A DNA stretch of 64,000 bases. It comes from an uncultured Pseudomonadota bacterium. Its GTDB lineage: Bacteria > Myxococcota_A > UBA796 > CAJQPC01. Position 1 is the first letter of the stretch, and every line of letters begins with the position of its first letter. The notes beneath the pieces are model-generated. The model made no database searches. It saw nothing but the letters and a program-made list of their open reading frames with translations, and had not been told where the DNA came from. The stretch covers positions 40,329 through 104,328 of the forward strand of contig CAJXRZ010000011.1 of NCBI GenBank assembly GCA_913060515.1. Direction: 5' to 3'. Below are positions 54,340 to 63,501 of this stretch, piece by piece. A program made the position numbers and the translations under genes.

Positions 54340-55530
54340 CTACTCGACGATGCTGCTTACAACACCGGCGCCGACGGTACGACCACCCTCACGGATTGCA
54401 AAGCGGAGCTGCTCTTGAATCGCGATCGGGGTGATGAGCTCAACGGTGAACTCAACGTCGTCACCAGGCATGACCATCTCGACACCCTCATCGAGGGTAA
54501 TCTTGCCAGTCACGTCCGTGGTACGGAAGTAGAACTGGGGACGGTACCCATTGAAGAAAGGCTTGTGGCGACCGCCCTCGTCCTTCTTCAGGATGTATGC
54601 CTTGCAGCGGAAGTTAGTGTGCGGCGTGATGCTGCCGGGCTTGGCCAAAACCTGGCCGCGCTCAACATCCTCACGCTTCAGACCGCGAAGAAGTGCACCG
54701 ATGTTCTCACCAGCCTCGGCGTAGTCGAGGATCTTGCGGAACATCTCAACACCCGTGATAACCGTCTTGCGGGTCTCACGGATACCGACGATAGCAATCT
54801 CGTCACCCGAGTTGATGCGTCCGCTCTCCACGCGACCGGTAGCGACAGTGCCGCGACCGGTGATGGTGAACACATCCTCAACAGGCATGAGGAAGGGCTT
54901 GTCGATGTCACGCTCAGGAGTTGGGATAAAGGTATCCACAGCTTCCATGAGAGCGACGACCGCAGGCACACCGATGGGAGAGGTGTCTCCCTCGAGGGCC
55001 TTGAGTGCGGAACCCTGAATCACAGGGGTGTCGTCTCCGGGGAAGTCGTACTCGCTGAGGAGCTCACGCACTTCCATGTCCACGAGCTCAAGCAGCTCCT
55101 CGTCATCGAGGAGGTCAACCTTGTTCAGGAAGACCACGATGTGAGGAACGTTCACCTGCCGAGCGAGGAGCACGTGCTCCTTGGTCTGGGGCATGGGACC
55201 ATCGGAAGCAGCAACCACCAGGATAGCGCCGTCCATTTGGGCGGCTCCGGTGATCATGTTCTTAATGTAGTCCGCGTGACCCGGGCAGTCGACGTGAGCG
55301 TAGTGACGGGTAGCCGTCTCGTACTCAACGTGAGCGGTGTTGATGGTAATTCCACGGGCCTTCTCTTCAGGCGCCTTGTCGATCTGGTCGTAGTCCAGAA
55401 ATGCACCACCACCAGCCTCAGCGAGGACCTTGGTGATAGCGGCGGTGAGAGTGGTTTTCCCATGGTCCACGTGACCGATCGTTCCGATGTTCACATGGGG
55501 CTTTGTTCTTTCGAACTTTTCCTTGGCCAT
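54340..55530 (-). CDS. tuf: Elongation factor Tu
   Basis: The 396-residue GTPase delivers aminoacyl-tRNA. It has [58 protein letters not shown] and the closing [16 protein letters not shown]. The length is standard. Codon use is strongly optimised. It is transcribed behind four tRNA genes, the same order as E. coli thrU-tyrU-glyT-thrT-tufB. No second tuf is present in the window. Confidence 0.98.
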   Translation of the reverse strand: MAKEKFERTKPHVNIGTIGHVDHGKTTLTAAITKVLAEAGGGAFLDYDQIDKAPEEKARGITINTAHVEYETATRHYAHVDCPGHADYIKNMITGAAQMDGAILVVAASDGPMPQTKEHVLLARQVNVPHIVVFLNKVDLLDDEELLELVDMEVRELLSEYDFPGDDTPVIQGSALKALEGDTSPIGVPAVVALMEAVDTFIPTPERDIDKPFLMPVEDVFTITGRGTVATGRVESGRINSGDEIAIVGIRETRKTVITGVEMFRKILDYAEAGENIGALLRGLKREDVERGQVLAKPGSITPHTNFRCKAYILKKDEGGRHKPFFNGYRPQFYFRTTDVTGKITLDEGVEMVMPGDDVEFTVELITPIAIQEQLRFAIREGGRTVGAGVVSSIVE

Positions 55531-55596
55531 ATCTTGGTGCCTCCAAAGAATGGCGGCCTGTGGCAGGCCGTCGATCACGTACTAGCTAATAAAAAA

Positions 55597-55671
55597 TGGA
55601 GCCGACGATGGGATTTGAACCCATGACCTCCTCATTACCAATGAGGTGCTCTGCCTCTGAGCTACGTCGGC
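55597..55671 (-). tRNA. tRNA-Thr(GGT)
   Basis: The 75-base cloverleaf has GCCGACG/CGTCGGC acceptor pairing. The anticodon stem CCTCA/TGAGG presents GGT (genomic 55637-55639), and the CCA is encoded. It is the tRNA nearest to tuf. Confidence 0.97.
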
Positions 55672-55682
55672 CGAATGACGTG

Positions 55683-55758
55683 TGGAGCGGGAAACGGGAT
55701 TCGAACCCGCGACCCTCAGCTTGGAAGGCTGATGCTCTACCAACTGAGCTATTCCCGC
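55683..55758 (-). tRNA. tRNA-Gly(TCC)
   Basis: The 76-base cloverleaf has GCGGGAA/TTCCCGC acceptor pairing. The anticodon stem TCAGC/GCTGA presents TCC (genomic 55723-55725), and the CCA is encoded. It reads GGA and GGG. Confidence 0.97.
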
Positions 55759-55813
55759 TGACACGTCTTCAAATCCGCACGCCCTCATCAAAAGACGGAG
55801 GTGATTGGATGTA

Positions 55814-55898
55814 TGGTGGGGAGTGGTGGATTCGAACCACCGTAGACAGAGTCGACAGGTTTACAGCCTGTTCCCTTTAACCGCTCGGGCAACTCCCC
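55814..55898 (-). tRNA. tRNA-Tyr(GTA)
   Basis: This class II tRNA of 85 bases has a long variable arm. The GGGGAGT acceptor is paired with ACTCCCC. The anticodon stem ACAGG/CCTGT presents GTA (genomic 55862-55864), and ACCA is encoded at the 3' end. Confidence 0.97.
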
Positions 55899-55943
55899 AA
55901 AATTTCTCAACCAAAGAGCAACCTTGCCAAGACGGAGACACGC

Positions 55944-56019
55944 TGGTGCTGACGGTGGGAATCGAACCCGCAACCTACGGTTTACAAAACCGTTGCTCTG
56001 CCAATTGAGCTACGCCAGC
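55944..56019 (-). tRNA. tRNA-Thr(TGT)
   Basis: The 76-base cloverleaf has GCTGGCG/CGTCAGC acceptor pairing with one G-T. The anticodon stem ACGGT/ACCGT presents TGT (genomic 55984-55986), and the CCA is encoded. It is the first product of the tRNA-tuf operon. Confidence 0.97.
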
Positions 56020-56063
56020 GTGGCTCCTGCCGTTCGGATGACCCGGTGGGCAAGGTGGCCCGC

Positions 56064-56092
56064 TATTTAGTCTCCGCCACAATGGATGTCAA
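56064..56092 (-). promoter_or_regulatory. Strong promoter of the tRNA-tuf operon
   Basis: On the minus strand a perfect TTGACA (56092-56087), a 17-base spacer and TAAATA (56069-56064) are followed by GCGGGCC, the GC-rich discriminator typical of stringently controlled stable-RNA promoters. The TGA inside TTGACA is the stop codon of the upstream SPOR/LolA-like gene. Confidence 0.85.
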
Positions 56093-57213
56093 GGCAAGCT
56101 CGGTTCATCTCCTAAGAAGGGATCGTCTTTGCTGTCCAAAGGGCTCCAGAACAGCCCTGGGAGCGCATCGAGGAGCTCCAATTCTTGGACGACGACCTTC
56201 TCCACCTGCGTTCCATCACGTGTCAAGAGAATAAAAAATGGAACGACAAGCCCCGTATCGAGCTCACGCCAGTCTTCGAAGCGGTAGCTGACCGCACCCG
56301 CGTCGGAGCGGAAGCCCACCTTCGCAACGGTGTACCGTTCCACATCGACGAGGATGCTGAACCGCTCCCCAGTTCCGTCCCTGCTGGTCTCCAGTCGATA
56401 GACTGGCCGGCCTTGGAAGTCTTCAATCCCAGCAACCCGCAGATCGCGAAACGCTGGATCTTCCAGCACCTGCTGCGCGTAGCTGAGCGGCCAGTCCAGT
56501 ACGGCGAGCGGACCAAAGTCGGCGAGGACCTCTCGACTTCGCGCCGCATCACGCACCTGGACCCCTTCTTCGGTGAGTACCCAGGCCTCCTCCCCATGCA
56601 CCAACATGGAGGCATGGACCCCTGGACCGCTCTCGTGTTCAATCTTGAGGCGAAGGTCTCCGCTCTCCCAAGCCAGATCATGCTGTGCAGTGACCAAGCC
56701 AGCTGGGGTTTCCAGCTCACGGGAGTATCGAAAGCGTAGCGCTGGAGATTCCTGGAGTCGCTGAGCACCCCCGCTCTCTCCTCCAAGCGCACGTACGCTT
56801 CGAGCCAAGACTTCCTCGGCGGAAGGAAGGTCATCCTCTGCGGGCGCGGTCGCGACAGCCCCAGGGTCAATGCTGGAGCCGGTCCACCCCTCAACGCGCG
56901 CGTTCAGGCGACGTCCTTCGCTCCCCTCCCCTTCATAGACCGTGATGCCCTGCCCGCTCCCCTCTGCCAGAAGCTTTGCGGCGCTCTCCGCTTCCCCTCT
57001 GTCGCCATAGCCTTCGGCCACGACCAGGTATTCCCAACCGCTCCCGTGCTCGTAACGGCGAACCACCCGGGCGTTGATGCCCTGAGCTTGGGCGACCTCC
57101 TGCAGTTCAAGCGCTTCGGCTCGGGTACCAAGAGGCGGAGACTCTAGATAGAAGCCCTCGGCCGCGGAGACGGACACAGCGAGCAACATCGCGACGATCA
57201 AGAACCTCACCAT
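56089..57213 (-). CDS. Secreted SPOR-like/LolA-like two-domain protein
   Basis: The 374-residue product has a Sec signal (MVRFLIVAMLLAVSVSAAEG). Residues of about 20-95 resemble a SPOR fold (FYLESPPLGTRAEALELQEVAQAQGINARVV, WEYLVVAEGYGDRGEAESAAKLL), a domain that binds bare peptidoglycan glycans. After a linker, about 135-370 resembles a LolA/LppX-type half-barrel (LRFRYSRELETPAGLVTAQHDL, RPVYRLETSRDGTGERFSILVD, YTVAKVGFRSD). Such folds carry lipids or lipoproteins. Domain calls are by pattern only. It overlaps the HEAT-like gene by 7 bases and ends inside the tuf-operon promoter. Confidence 0.65.
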   Translation of the reverse strand: MVRFLIVAMLLAVSVSAAEGFYLESPPLGTRAEALELQEVAQAQGINARVVRRYEHGSGWEYLVVAEGYGDRGEAESAAKLLAEGSGQGITVYEGEGSEGRRLNARVEGWTGSSIDPGAVATAPAEDDLPSAEEVLARSVRALGGESGGAQRLQESPALRFRYSRELETPAGLVTAQHDLAWESGDLRLKIEHESGPGVHASMLVHGEEAWVLTEEGVQVRDAARSREVLADFGPLAVLDWPLSYAQQVLEDPAFRDLRVAGIEDFQGRPVYRLETSRDGTGERFSILVDVERYTVAKVGFRSDAGAVSYRFEDWRELDTGLVVPFFILLTRDGTQVEKVVVQELELLDALPGLFWSPLDSKDDPFLGDEPSLP

Positions 57214-57932
57214 CTCTCAGTTACCTCTTCAATACGGGCACGGAGTTTGGGGTCCGGCTCCCTCGCTGCCCAAGCCATCAGCTCGGGTGCACCCAGCGGC
57301 TTACCATGGGCATCGATCGCCAGCCACGCGGAGCGCCGGACATCTAGGTCCGCATCCTGCGCCAACAGCACGACCGCTTGGGAATCGGCCTGCTGTTCCA
57401 AGTCCAGCTTGTAGCTGACCCAGCGCCGAACCTGTGGCTCTGGAGCTTCCGCGAGAATGATGACCCCGGACTGGTCCCGACTCAGAACGTTCAGACGCTG
57501 TGTCACCTCATTCTGGCAGTCGGAAGAGAGCCCACCATGCTCAGCAAGTATCAAGGTTCTCGCAGCAGTCTCGAAGCGCTGCATCCGTAGAATCTCCAGA
57601 GCAGCAAGGCAAAACAGCAGGTCCTGCTCCTCCCCATCTTTGGCGCGCGCAAAGAGAATGGGCGCGCCACGAGCATCACCGGATGCAACAAGCGCCCTGC
57701 TGGCTGAGAGCCGCGCCTCAGGTATGCCTTCATCCAGAACCTCCTCCAGAAAGCGCAAGTCCGCCTCAGTGAGGTGTTCAAGATCCATGACCCTGCCGCT
57801 GTCGACCTCAGCCTCGATCTCTTCGACTGGCTTGTCGGGCAGTGCCTCTGGTGCCAGGAAGGCGAAGGCGGCTCCAATCACGATGACAAGCGCGAAGGAG
57901 AGGCCGAGGGTCAAGATCCAGCCTCGCGTCAC
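57207..57932 (-). CDS. Membrane-anchored HEAT-repeat-like protein
   Basis: The 241-residue product has one N-terminal membrane helix (WILTLGLSFALVIVIGAAFAFLA). An acidic linker and a series of helical pairs suggestive of HEAT repeats follow (GIPEARLSASRALVASGDARGAPILF, DLLFCLAALEILRMQRFETAARTLI, DLDVRRSAWLAIDAHGK, DPKLRARIEEVTERW). It is likely a protein-binding scaffold facing the periplasm. The GTG start overlaps the M50 protease stop (GTGA) and the stop overlaps the next ATG. Confidence 0.7.
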   Translation of the reverse strand: MTRGWILTLGLSFALVIVIGAAFAFLAPEALPDKPVEEIEAEVDSGRVMDLEHLTEADLRFLEEVLDEGIPEARLSASRALVASGDARGAPILFARAKDGEEQDLLFCLAALEILRMQRFETAARTLILAEHGGLSSDCQNEVTQRLNVLSRDQSGVIILAEAPEPQVRRWVSYKLDLEQQADSQAVVLLAQDADLDVRRSAWLAIDAHGKPLGAPELMAWAAREPDPKLRARIEEVTERW

Positions 57933-58846
57933 GGAGTGCCCACTGGCAAGAAGTCAGGCTCCATTGGGATGGGCATGAAACTCAATGCGAAAGCGAGGAC
58001 AACGAAGGCCAACACAATCCAAGCACGCCTGGTGAGCTTGGGCGCTTCGGGAACCTCAAGATTCTCGTAGCCACGGAAGAAGAAGAGCAGGCCCGCCCAC
58101 ACCGCCCATGGTGTCCAAAGAAAACCAGCCGCAAAGATCACACCCAGCAGCAACTTGGAGATGCGCTGGGCCTGCTTGGGCCAGAGACCCGCCATGATGT
58201 GTCCACCATCCAGCTGTCCGATCGGCAACAAGTTCATGGCGGTCAGCAGGCAGCCCACCCAGCCAGCCAAGGCCATGGGTGCTAGTTCATCAAAACGGCC
58301 CGGGGGCTCACCGAGCAGCCAGGTCCCCAACACATCCATCAACGGCGGGTTGGCAAAGATCAGCACTTCGGCGTGACCTGGAGGAGGCGCAGGAAACGCC
58401 CACTCAAGCAAGCCCTCCACTGGTCCAAGCCACGCGGGCCACGAGATGGCCTCCGCGGGAATGTCTGGTAGCGGTGGTGCCGGCCCAGTGGCAGGGAGCG
58501 CCACTGCGATTGCCAAGGCAGCAACGACAAAGCCCGCCAAGGGCCCCGCTGCGCCCATCTCAAGCAGCGCGGTCCGACTCTTTGGGAGGGACCGCAGTCG
58601 GATGACCGCTCCGAAGGTTCCAAAGGCTGCAGGGAATGGGATGAAGTAGGGCAAGGACAGCTCAAAGCCATGCCGCCTGGCGACGATCCAATGGCCCATC
58701 TCATGGGCCAGGAGGATGGCCATCAAGGTCCCGGCAAAGGCCGCAGCTTTTCCGGCCGCGACGGCTTCCGTGAGTGGATTGCCGCCCGTCCAGAGGAAGC
58801 CGTACACCAAGTAGACGCTGCCCAGCGTCGCAAAGAAGAGCCCCAC
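57929..58846 (-). CDS. Site-2-protease-type intramembrane metalloprotease (M50 family)
   Basis: The product is 305 residues from GTG. The zinc motif HEMGH lies at 48-52 in the first helices and the third ligand region NLLPIGQLDGGH at 205-216. There are about six membrane helices, and SLPYFIPFP as in the S2P/Arabidopsis EGY group. It should cleave a membrane protein or lipoprotein in the bilayer. The start is uncertain. The frame stays open for 27 codons upstream to a CTG at 58927 that would overlap the upstream stop as CTGA, with GGAAG just before it. The extra residues (LRPDSRESSPATDSAPPPVPRS) look like a genuine cytoplasmic N-terminus. Confidence 0.88.
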   Translation of the reverse strand: MGLFFATLGSVYLVYGFLWTGGNPLTEAVAAGKAAAFAGTLMAILLAHEMGHWIVARRHGFELSLPYFIPFPAAFGTFGAVIRLRSLPKSRTALLEMGAAGPLAGFVVAALAIAVALPATGPAPPLPDIPAEAISWPAWLGPVEGLLEWAFPAPPPGHAEVLIFANPPLMDVLGTWLLGEPPGRFDELAPMALAGWVGCLLTAMNLLPIGQLDGGHIMAGLWPKQAQRISKLLLGVIFAAGFLWTPWAVWAGLLFFFRGYENLEVPEAPKLTRRAWIVLAFVVLAFALSFMPIPMEPDFLPVGTP

Positions 58847-58923
58847 GCTGGTGAGAGTCTCGCTTCGCGGAACGGGCGGTGGCGCCGAGTCCGTGGCTGG
58901 ACTCGACTCGCGCGAATCAGGCC

Positions 58924-61674
58924 TCAGTTGGCTTCCAGCTCGTCGATGGCTTGGGAGCTGACCTGCTGAACCTGAAGCTCATAGCTGCCCTCGTCCCCAC
59001 CGCCGGAGACCACAACCATGTAGGCCTGGCCGCCAAGGAGCGTCGCAGCCAACAAGGCCTCTTCACCACTCTGTCCGCTTGCCCCACCAAGGTTGTAGCG
59101 CATGGAGTAGGCAAAATCGTCGTCCTCGTCCTGCTCATCCAAGTCGAAGATGCTCAGGTCGATCAGGTCCGCTTCAGGGACACCCTGCGCGCATTGCATT
59201 TGCCAGACCTGGTCCAAGAAGCTCTCAGGCTGTGCCTCGTCAGCATCCAGAACACCGTCCTGGTCGTAGTCCACACCGCAAGCAGCCGGAGCAGCAGTTG
59301 TGGGGCAGGTTCCCTCGACCGCTTCTTCCTCGGTCCAAGCCGTACTGGAGGTGAAGAGCTGGTAGTAGAGGTGCGGAACCACGCTGTTGGGGAAGCTCCA
59401 GCTCTCTGTGGAGCTCGCGCAAAGGGTCGAGTCCCACTCTGCAGGCTTTACCTCGGGGACGACATCCACAGGGACAATGGCAATCCACGGATCGAAAGGC
59501 GCCTCGTCACCGCTGCTGTTCTCAAAGCGTCGGTCCAACTGAATGGCGACCGGAACAACTTGGCCGGTAGGGCGTCCACTGAGGTCGAGCAGCCAGCGGT
59601 CGGTGTCGGAGACATCGGCCCCCGTCGCATCGCCGTCTTCGATAATGCGCGTTGAGAAGTCCTCGCTGATCTCACCCAGGGCAAAGACAGCACGCCCATC
59701 CTCAGGGAGCTCAGGAAGCGGCACAACGTTGGCCTGATCCAGAGCCGAGAACACCCGCTCCACTTGGAAGTCTGGCTCGCCGTCATTCCAGCGCACAACT
59801 GCGCCACTCAGGCTGCCGCTGCGGTCGATCTCCAGCTCAACTTCATCCAGGTTGACGCCCATCAGGCGCACCACTTGAACACCGTAGTCGCCCGCGGCGT
59901 AGCCAAAGAAGTTGAAGTCAGGCACGAAGGTGTGGAAGTCCTGGGCATCGACCAGGACCTCGTTGGCCTCGACCTCGACAGGATCCGCCGTGGTGCCGTC
60001 CTTAAAGAAGCGGTTGCTGCCCCGGACGTTGAATCCGGTCTGGTAGCCGTTCGCGCCGTAGTAGACGCCTGGCGTTGCGCTGGTGGGCGCCGAGGTGGGA
60101 GCACTCAGGGTGCTCGCAGATGCGTAGGCGGGCCAGATCGTGGGATCGACAAGCTCAGCACCGGACTCGTTCACGACTCCCGAGGTCAGCATGGCCATCT
60201 GCCAACGCAGGACCAGCTCACCAAAGGTGATCTCCTCCCCGCCTACGGTTGAGGCGGCCAGAGCCACATTGTCCGTGGACGCCTCGCCCAGGTCGGACTT
60301 GTCCAACTGAACGATGGCCGGAAGGATGTCCGTGCCGTAGGAGTCGACCAACCAGCGCCCAAAGAGGTACTGCGCCCCCCGGGGGTCTGTCGCGATGATG
60401 CCGTCATCGTCGTAGCTGGTCAGGCTGTAGAGGTAGGGCGCGTCCATGTAGAGCCATGCATCGTCGTGGTAGACGGCGCCAAAGCCCACCGTGTCGGCCA
60501 CAACAGTGCCCAAGGTCTCCACAAGCCAGCTGTCTTCCATTGAAGACTCGGCTTGAAGGACCCGGTAGTTGTAGAGCACCAAGTTTGTGTACGAACGTGC
60601 AATCTCCGCCGAGAGCGTCATGGACGTGTACTCGTCCACTGTGGCGGTGTAGTAGCTGTTGAAGAAGCCATAGGGGTCCGGCGCAAACACGAAGATCACT
60701 TCTTGTTCGTTGGAGCCCGGGTTCCCAGTAGCGTCAAAGTCAGAGAGGTCGACCTCTGGGTTGGCGTAGCTGGGAACCACCTGCTCAAAGTCATCTTCGT
60801 CGGATGACCCAAGGGGCAGCTTGTTGAGCCACGGGCTGATGACCACGGACACCCGGCCATCCGCGTTCAAGTCACTGGGCTCCCCCACCAAGGAGTCAAT
60901 GTTGGCGAAGATGTTGGTGTCTACGATGTCTGCGACGCCCTGCAGATCGCAGTTGTCCAAGCCGTAGGCATCGCGTGGGTCTTCTTCCTCGACCGTACCG
61001 TCGCAGTCCACGTCCCAGTCAATGGCGACGTCGTCGTCGACCCAAATGGCCACGGAGTCACCCAGTCCCCACAGGGTCGCGGTGATCTTCGCGTAGCTGC
61101 CATCGCTGTTGAAGTCGTTGCGCACCCGGAAAGACTGCCGGCTGATGCCGACCTCGGGCTCACCAGCAGGCGGCGCGACCTGAGAGAGTGGCTTCCAGTC
61201 CGGGCCCGGGGAGCGTTTGACTTTGGCGGGAGGCGTGCTTTGAACCGGTACTTGAACCGGACCGGCCTCGCCCGTGTCTTCGCCCCCGGTCTCCAAGGCC
61301 GCGTCGGTATAGCGCAGGTTGTAGCCCGCGCCCGATGACCCCTCGTTGACGACGATCAGGAAGAAATTCTGCTCCTGATTGCTGTCGCCCCCCGCGTCGG
61401 TGAGGTTCACGCTTTCATCGTCCGTTGTCCAGGTGACGATGTCCCCTGGATCGTCCATCTCACCGGCTGGATCGGTGTCCGCGTCGGTGTCTGTATCCGT
61501 GTCCGAGTCGGAGTCGGCATCGGTGTCAGAGTCAGCGTCCGCATCGGCGTCCGCGTCGCTCTCCTCCCCTGGGCGGTTGTTGAAGCGGTCGTCCCGATCC
61601 ACACACGCGGTGCTCACAAGGGAACCCATCGCTAGACAGCAGAGGAGCAAAGAAGGGAATCGGACAGGGCGCAT
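58924..61674 (-). CDS. Large secreted lipoprotein with degenerate M30-like region
   Basis: The 916-residue product has a signal MRPVRFPSLLLCCLAMGSLVSTAC (lipidated Cys24). A 30-residue Asp/Ser/Thr/Ala spacer (about 39-68) is followed by a long mature part. Around residues 353-393, TLSAEIARSYTN and DSWLVETLGTVVAD occupy the places of the HExxH and WLxE elements of M30-type peptidases. The two zinc-binding His are replaced by Ala and Arg. Two Asp-rich MopE-like phrases (DVDCDGTVEEED, GVDYDQDGVLDADEAQ) are present. The start has GGAG upstream. The M30 relation is inference. It is first in the four-gene cluster leading to the tRNA-tuf promoter. Confidence 0.65.
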   Translation of the reverse strand: MRPVRFPSLLLCCLAMGSLVSTACVDRDDRFNNRPGEESDADADADADSDTDADSDSDTDTDTDADTDPAGEMDDPGDIVTWTTDDESVNLTDAGGDSNQEQNFFLIVVNEGSSGAGYNLRYTDAALETGGEDTGEAGPVQVPVQSTPPAKVKRSPGPDWKPLSQVAPPAGEPEVGISRQSFRVRNDFNSDGSYAKITATLWGLGDSVAIWVDDDVAIDWDVDCDGTVEEEDPRDAYGLDNCDLQGVADIVDTNIFANIDSLVGEPSDLNADGRVSVVISPWLNKLPLGSSDEDDFEQVVPSYANPEVDLSDFDATGNPGSNEQEVIFVFAPDPYGFFNSYYTATVDEYTSMTLSAEIARSYTNLVLYNYRVLQAESSMEDSWLVETLGTVVADTVGFGAVYHDDAWLYMDAPYLYSLTSYDDDGIIATDPRGAQYLFGRWLVDSYGTDILPAIVQLDKSDLGEASTDNVALAASTVGGEEITFGELVLRWQMAMLTSGVVNESGAELVDPTIWPAYASASTLSAPTSAPTSATPGVYYGANGYQTGFNVRGSNRFFKDGTTADPVEVEANEVLVDAQDFHTFVPDFNFFGYAAGDYGVQVVRLMGVNLDEVELEIDRSGSLSGAVVRWNDGEPDFQVERVFSALDQANVVPLPELPEDGRAVFALGEISEDFSTRIIEDGDATGADVSDTDRWLLDLSGRPTGQVVPVAIQLDRRFENSSGDEAPFDPWIAIVPVDVVPEVKPAEWDSTLCASSTESWSFPNSVVPHLYYQLFTSSTAWTEEEAVEGTCPTTAAPAACGVDYDQDGVLDADEAQPESFLDQVWQMQCAQGVPEADLIDLSIFDLDEQDEDDDFAYSMRYNLGGASGQSGEEALLAATLLGGQAYMVVVSGGGDEGSYELQVQQVSSQAIDELEAN
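61471..61560 (-). repeat. Low-complexity Asp/Ser/Thr/Ala-coding repeat
   Basis: Near-tandem GAC/GCG/TCC/ACC-type hexamers encode (D-[AST])n over about 30 residues just after the lipidation site. The spacer probably extends the protein from the membrane. Slippage could vary its length. Confidence 0.8.
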
Positions 61675-61821
61675 CACGTCTCCAGGGCAGGCAGCGAGCA
61701 CCCGCATCGCACTTAGTCTACACGCCCTTGACGGCGGATGCGAGCGCCGACACGTGGCGCGCTGACATCCAGAGTGGCAGAATGCAGCTTCCCACGCCCC
61801 CCGTCCCACTTTGGAGCTCCT

Positions 61822-63501
61822 GTGTCCCTGCTGCTCATCCTGAGCCTGGCCTGTAAAAAGGACGCGGCAGAAGACACTGCCGACCTGAATCGACCTGATC
61901 TGGTTTGCCCGGGAGACGCCGGATGTGAGGACGCGGACGGCCCTCTTCAAGCGGGCGCCGCAGCTGTGAGCATCACCCCTCAGTGCTTTGAGAGCTGGAC
62001 CGACCTGGACGGGGACAAGCGCTACAAGGTGTCCAAGGACCAATACGCGGACTGCGGATGCGACCGCCTGTGCCCCGACGATGATGGATACCCAGGGCCA
62101 GATGAGGGCGAGGGAGACGGCAGCTTCACCCCCATGTGGATGGGGGGCTTCTCCGTGGGTCATCCCGCCCAGGGCATCCACGATGAGCTCTGGGCACGCA
62201 CGGTGATCCTAGAGCGCGGGAGCACACGCATCGCCCTTGTCAGTGTCGATCTCGTGGGCTTCTTCAACGAGGACGTGGTCAAGGTCCGGGAGGCCTTGGA
62301 GGCCGAGGACCTACAAGTTGATCACCTGTTGATCAGCTCGACCCACACCCACGAGGGCCCCGACACCATGGGTCTCTGGGGCAAGTCATTCGGAAAGAGC
62401 GGGTATCAGGAGTTCTACGTCGAGCAGGTCCGCGCGGGCATCACCGCAAGCGTGCGTCAGGCCGTCTCTGAGCTGCGTCCCGTCAGCGAGGCCAGACTGG
62501 GTGCGGTTCAGGCCGCCGACTACCACCCCGATGGAATCGCAAACGTGATCCGCGACACCCGGGACCCCGTGGTGATTCCGCAGGAAGTGAGCAGCTTGTG
62601 GCTCAAGGACGAGCAAGGTGAGACCATCGCCACAGTGGTGCATTGGGCCTGTCACCCCGAGACCCTGGGCGACGACAACCTGCTGATCAGCTCCGACTTT
62701 GCGGACTCGCTGCGCGAGACCGTGGAGCAGGGCTCAACCTGGGACGCCTACCAAACCGAAGGCCTCGGAGGGGTGGCGATCTACATGCAGGGCATGGTGG
62801 GCGGCATGATGACCACGCTGCGGATGGATGTGGAGACGCCAGACGGCGACATTTACAGCGAGGCTGGCTTCCCAAAGACTGAGGCGGTGGGAACGCTGCT
62901 CGGTGAGATGGCGGTCGAAGCAGCTCAAGGCGGGGAATTGCTGGACCCCGAAGCCCTACTCTCAGTGCGGGCCCAGAGCCTCAAGCTCCCGGTGATCAAC
63001 TCCGCCTTCACGGCGCTCTTCTTGATCGGGACCTTGCCTCGTACCCTCTACGACTACGATCCGGACGAGCCCGCGAACTCGAGCAACCAGCCGATGGTGC
63101 TCACGGAGATCAACTTGATCCAGCTGGGGCCTCTGAGCATGCTGACGATGCCGGGCGAGATCCTGCCCGAGGCGGTTCTCGGAGGCTACGACGGCAGCCT
63201 CACAGGGACGCCACTCTATGACTTGGTCCAAGCGGACAACCCCAATCCGCCTGCGCTGGACCTGGCGCCAGAGGCCCCCTACCTGATCGAGGCGATCCCT
63301 GGCAGCCACCGCTGGGTGATCGGCCTTGGCAACGATGAGCTGGGCTACATCATCCCAAGCTACAACTTTGAGACCCATCCCGACACGCCATATCTGGACG
63401 AAGCGGAAGGGCATCACTACGAAGAGACCAACTCGCTGGGCCCAGACACCGAGCCGATCCTCACCGATGCGGCCAAGGCCCTACTCTCCTGGAGCCCTTG
63501 A
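61822..63501 (+). CDS. Lipoprotein of the neutral/alkaline ceramidase N-terminal family
   Basis: The product is 559 residues. The GTG start gives [11 protein letters not shown] (lipobox, Cys11, no basic residue), with GGAG 5 bases upstream. The body matches the ceramidase N-terminal domain: [63 protein letters not shown] and [12 protein letters not shown] (zinc-ligand His). The nucleophile loop NLSPN of the P. aeruginosa enzyme corresponds to QGMVGGMMT, without Ser, so classical ceramidase chemistry is doubtful. An N-terminal insertion with four Cys (about 80-105) may be a disulphide knot. Its stop overlaps the next start by one base (TGATG). Confidence 0.78.
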   Translation: MSLLLILSLACKKDAAEDTADLNRPDLVCPGDAGCEDADGPLQAGAAAVSITPQCFESWTDLDGDKRYKVSKDQYADCGCDRLCPDDDGYPGPDEGEGDGSFTPMWMGGFSVGHPAQGIHDELWARTVILERGSTRIALVSVDLVGFFNEDVVKVREALEAEDLQVDHLLISSTHTHEGPDTMGLWGKSFGKSGYQEFYVEQVRAGITASVRQAVSELRPVSEARLGAVQAADYHPDGIANVIRDTRDPVVIPQEVSSLWLKDEQGETIATVVHWACHPETLGDDNLLISSDFADSLRETVEQGSTWDAYQTEGLGGVAIYMQGMVGGMMTTLRMDVETPDGDIYSEAGFPKTEAVGTLLGEMAVEAAQGGELLDPEALLSVRAQSLKLPVINSAFTALFLIGTLPRTLYDYDPDEPANSSNQPMVLTEINLIQLGPLSMLTMPGEILPEAVLGGYDGSLTGTPLYDLVQADNPNPPALDLAPEAPYLIEAIPGSHRWVIGLGNDELGYIIPSYNFETHPDTPYLDEAEGHHYEETNSLGPDTEPILTDAAKALLSWSP

